NCBI GenBank assembly: GCA_964562685.1
Contig: CAZLUP010000003.1
Span: 1-64,000, forward strand
Direction of reading: 5' to 3'
DNA: 64,000 bases
Origin: Stanieria sp964562685
GTDB lineage: Bacteria > Cyanobacteriota > Cyanobacteriia > Cyanobacteriales > Xenococcaceae
This document shows, piece by piece, positions 61,605 to 64,000 of the stretch. The notes under the pieces are model-generated. The model had not been told where the DNA came from. It searched no databases and saw only the letters and a program-made list of their open reading frames with translations. Made by a program: the position numbers and the translations under genes. The number at the start of each line of letters is the position of its first letter. The stretch's first letter is position 1.

Positions 61605-63074
61605 CTAATCCCAGTCAAATTTCATTCCTAAAAATTCTTCTAATCTTTGATTGTGAGGTTGAAAACATTCCGCTAGAAGCTGATGCATTTCTGGGTCAAT
61701 ATTAGAATAAGAACCAGCATTGTAAGTTTTATAATCTTTAAGTTGATAATTTGGTAAACCAATAAAATCAAAAACTTGATTCAGCGTAGCTGGCGTATTT
61801 TGATAAAAGTCTTCGCTTTTTAAAATCAAAAACTTCTCTTTAGGAATAATTGACATCCATTGCTCTAAAAAATAAATATAAACACTTTCTAATAAACAAC
61901 CAGAATTACCTTTTCTACTTAAATTTCCATCAAAAGAAGGTTGTGACATTTTTTTTATTAATTCAATTTCATCTGCGATCGCTTCTTTTAAAGAACGAAA
62001 TTCTGCGCCAACTTTACGCCAGTGATAATATTGAGAAATAGAGCGGTCTATTGGATTTCTCAACATCACAATTAATTTCATGTCAGGAAATAATTCGAGA
62101 ATTCTGGGAGCTACTTCTGGATAATAAAGATGATCAGGACTACCTTCACCAGTGACATAATTTTTTCCTTCAGCAATGGCAGGAAAATGAGCTAAATACC
62201 ATTCTTTACCAGCATCAAAATTAAAATTAAAGAATTTAACTTCTTTTTTAAGTGCAGGAACAAATTGAGGATGAAAAGTTAAATATTCATAAAGAGAAGT
62301 TGTTCCGCAACGCATCGAACCAATAATGACAAATTTCGGTTCTTGTCCTCTTTTTCCTGCATCCCAAGCTTGTTCAATAAACTTCGGTTTTAGTTTTAAA
62401 TTTTGTCGATAACTAGCATTTTGGTAACAACTTATTGCTTCATCTAAACGACCTAATTTAGTTAAAATATCTCCTAAATTAGAATAACCAAGTAAATAAT
62501 CAGGACTTTTCCGAATTACTTCTTGATATGGTTTAATCATTCTTTCTAGTAATTCAGGTGAAAGTTTTTCTCGTTGAACTTTAATTAATAAACGATCATG
62601 AGGTTGCCAAAATTCAGGCGCGATCGCAATTGCTTTTAAATATGCGTCAATTGCTGCTAAAGTATCACCTTGGCGATTATATAAATCTCCAATATAAAGA
62701 TAAAACCATTTACGATCTAAATCTAATTCAACTGCTTGTTCATAAATCGAGATCGCATCTTGAAAAAGATTTTTTTTAGCTAAAGTTTCGCCAATCTTTT
62801 GATATAAACTAATTGCTTTATCTTGGTGATTTAATTTAATTAAATACCTGCCCAATTCTTGGCAAGAATTAAAGAGTTTAGGTTCTAACTCCACAGTTTT
62901 ATGATAATAATTAATTGCTTCTTGCCAATAACCTTTTTTAGTTAGGGCTTTGGCTAAACGATGATGAGCTTGAGCCGATTTTGGTTCAGTTTTAACAGCA
63001 CGACGATAAGCAAAAACAGCTTCTTCTAAATTACCTTGTTGTTCTAAGGTAGCTCCTAATTGTAAATCTTTCAT
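61605..63074 (-). CDS. TPR-sulfotransferase protein
   Basis: A 489-residue protein. TPR units occupy residues ~1-230 (GNLEEAVFAYRRAVKTEPKS; QEAINYYHKTVELEPKLFN). A sulfotransferase domain follows at ~247-489: FVIIGSMRCGTTSLYEYLTF (PAPS 5' loop), ALKKEVKFFNF, LRNPIDRSISQYYHWR (3'-phosphate loop) and a C-terminal HNQRLEEFLGMKFDW shared with the downstream paralogue. It is likely a carbohydrate or protein sulfotransferase. It lies between a glycosyltransferase and the fusion paralogue, all on the same strand. Confidence 0.88.
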   Translation of the reverse strand: MKDLQLGATLEQQGNLEEAVFAYRRAVKTEPKSAQAHHRLAKALTKKGYWQEAINYYHKTVELEPKLFNSCQELGRYLIKLNHQDKAISLYQKIGETLAKKNLFQDAISIYEQAVELDLDRKWFYLYIGDLYNRQGDTLAAIDAYLKAIAIAPEFWQPHDRLLIKVQREKLSPELLERMIKPYQEVIRKSPDYLLGYSNLGDILTKLGRLDEAISCYQNASYRQNLKLKPKFIEQAWDAGKRGQEPKFVIIGSMRCGTTSLYEYLTFHPQFVPALKKEVKFFNFNFDAGKEWYLAHFPAIAEGKNYVTGEGSPDHLYYPEVAPRILELFPDMKLIVMLRNPIDRSISQYYHWRKVGAEFRSLKEAIADEIELIKKMSQPSFDGNLSRKGNSGCLLESVYIYFLEQWMSIIPKEKFLILKSEDFYQNTPATLNQVFDFIGLPNYQLKDYKTYNAGSYSNIDPEMHQLLAECFQPHNQRLEEFLGMKFDWD

Positions 63075-63134
63075 AAGTTAAATACCTTGGCTAAAATTGA
63101 ATTAATTCTGAGAAAATACTTGAGAGCAAACTAC

Positions 63135-64000
63135 TTATTTCTGCTTGTTTTTAATCAAAGCTAAAATTTCCTGTTCGTAGCGAGCAAAAATATTTTGCCA
63201 ATCATAGGCTTGCTCGACTAATTTACGACCATTGACACTTAATCTTGTCTTTAATTCAAGATCTTTACTAACCTGTATCACCGCTTCAGCAAATTCTTTG
63301 GGAGTATCACGAATTAAAATGTTTACTCCATCAGTTACCTCTAATCCTTCGCAACCAAGACTGGTAGAAATCACTGGTAAACCCATTGCCATAGCATGAA
63401 GAATTTTGATCCTTGTCCCACTACCCAAACGGATGGGTACAATTGCAATTGAGCAATTCTGAGCTACATCGCTCATATTTTTGGGACTAGCGACGATTTC
63501 AATATCTGAATAACGAGTAGCTAAAGCTTGAATTTCAGCAGAAGGTTCGCGTCCGGCAATACAGAAAGGAAGCTGAGAATTTTGTTGACGAATTAGTGGT
63601 AAGATCTCTTCAGCAAAGTATAGTACAGCATCAATGTTGGGATAATAAGTCATTGTTCCCATGTACAACATTTTGTGTGCCTGACTATGGTTGACAGGAG
63701 CAATGTTGCGGGTGTCTATCCCATTCTTAACTACGATCACTTTACTGTTCGGACAACGACTGAGCAATTCTTGTCGATCATCTTCACTAACTACAGTAGT
63801 TAAAGTAAATTTAGACCAAGTTTTGTTTTCGTAGGCTTCAAGTAATTTAGATTCCCGTTCAGAATCCAAAAACACTCTAACTGCTTCTACATCTGTTGCA
63901 GCCGTTGCAATATCGGACTCGGTAATCGTAGCGCATTGTTTGAGAATTCTTGACTCAATATTATGTTCATTTAAGATTGTCAGATGATTTTTGAACAGTT
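63135..64000 (-). CDS. Glycosyltransferase family 4-like protein (partial, N-terminus outside window)
   Basis: The frame stays open to the right edge of the window (upstream of the GTG at 63875 it reads ...LNEHNIESRILKQCATITES), so the gene starts beyond 64000. The visible part covers ~288 residues: TLTTVVSEDDRQELLSRCPN, the linker VIVVKNGIDT, and the C-terminal nucleotide-sugar domain with KMLYMGTMTYYPNIDAVLYF and VPIRLGSGTRIKILHAMAMG, the E/GxxxxxE-type GT4 region. It is upstream of the sulfotransferase genes on the same strand, consistent with synthesis of a sulfated polysaccharide. Confidence 0.88.
   Translation of the reverse strand, partial: LFKNHLTILNEHNIESRILKQCATITESDIATAATDVEAVRVFLDSERESKLLEAYENKTWSKFTLTTVVSEDDRQELLSRCPNSKVIVVKNGIDTRNIAPVNHSQAHKMLYMGTMTYYPNIDAVLYFAEEILPLIRQQNSQLPFCIAGREPSAEIQALATRYSDIEIVASPKNMSDVAQNCSIAIVPIRLGSGTRIKILHAMAMGLPVISTSLGCEGLEVTDGVNILIRDTPKEFAEAVIQVSKDLELKTRLSVNGRKLVEQAYDWQNIFARYEQEILALIKNKQK

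Overview
The window is chromosomal DNA from a low-GC cyanobacterium. The evidence is psbI, a cyanobacterial desC-type desaturase, the fbp-tal-zwf-opcA cluster, several cyanobacteria-restricted small families (DUF760, DUF1816, DUF4346), a ferredoxin-type sulfite reductase, and the very frequent GCGATCGC octamer (HIP1). The AT-rich base composition and gene content would fit a unicellular or pleurocapsalean lineage such as Stanieria and its relatives. The genus is an inference and cannot be fixed from the sequence alone.

Layout. 1-10.5 kb: an antidote-like small protein, DASH cryptochrome, small conserved proteins, a stand-alone ureC, a truncated Zn-peptidase, an SPFH protein, a two-gene toxin/partner-like module (7824-8918), a MerR regulator and a 2'-5' RNA ligase-like protein. 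10.7-19.5 kb: membrane protein, sulfite reductase with a ribbon-helix-helix-like tail, a diverged sucC/sucD pair, an ABC-2 permease, a tiny membrane protein and a DUF760 protein. 19.5-25.3 kb: scpB, thiD, ftsZ and ftsQ (cell division/chromosome segregation), the CtpC-type protease, a 59-residue protein and psbI. 25.8-31.3 kb: the oxidative pentose phosphate cluster fbp-tal-zwf-opcA, all on the minus strand. 31.7-41.6 kb: FAD oxidoreductase, GTPase, Met-gamma-lyase-like enzyme, desC, PlsC, a PP2C phosphatase with a kinase-like N-terminal region, and an aminotransferase. 42-46 kb: ExbB/ExbD pair, uracil-DNA glycosylase family protein, rpe, a decayed IS200/IS605-type remnant and a SUI1-family protein. 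46.4-49 kb: three ABC permeases without an ATPase. 49.7-52.7 kb: a STAS protein that appears to start at ATT, mini-RNase III, RlmB, DUF1816 and a hydrolase. 53-58.2 kb: a five-gene minor-pseudopilin cluster. 58.4-64 kb: rpmB, an orphan phosphorothioation-associated protein, two TPR-sulfotransferases (one also carrying a hydrolase domain) and a glycosyltransferase that runs off the right edge.

How the parts fit. Most of the window is ordinary core metabolism. The right end (pseudopilins, sulfotransferases, glycosyltransferase) resembles equipment for making and exporting a sulfated surface polysaccharide. The main accessory signals are the small toxin/partner-like pair, the ~100-bp MITE present in two copies, heptanucleotide repeats with embedded palindromes, the IS605-like remnant and the orphan DNA-phosphorothioation protein. 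No rRNA, tRNA or CRISPR array was recognised. Start sites were moved from the longest open frame wherever a Shine-Dalgarno sequence, a leader or homology argued for it.
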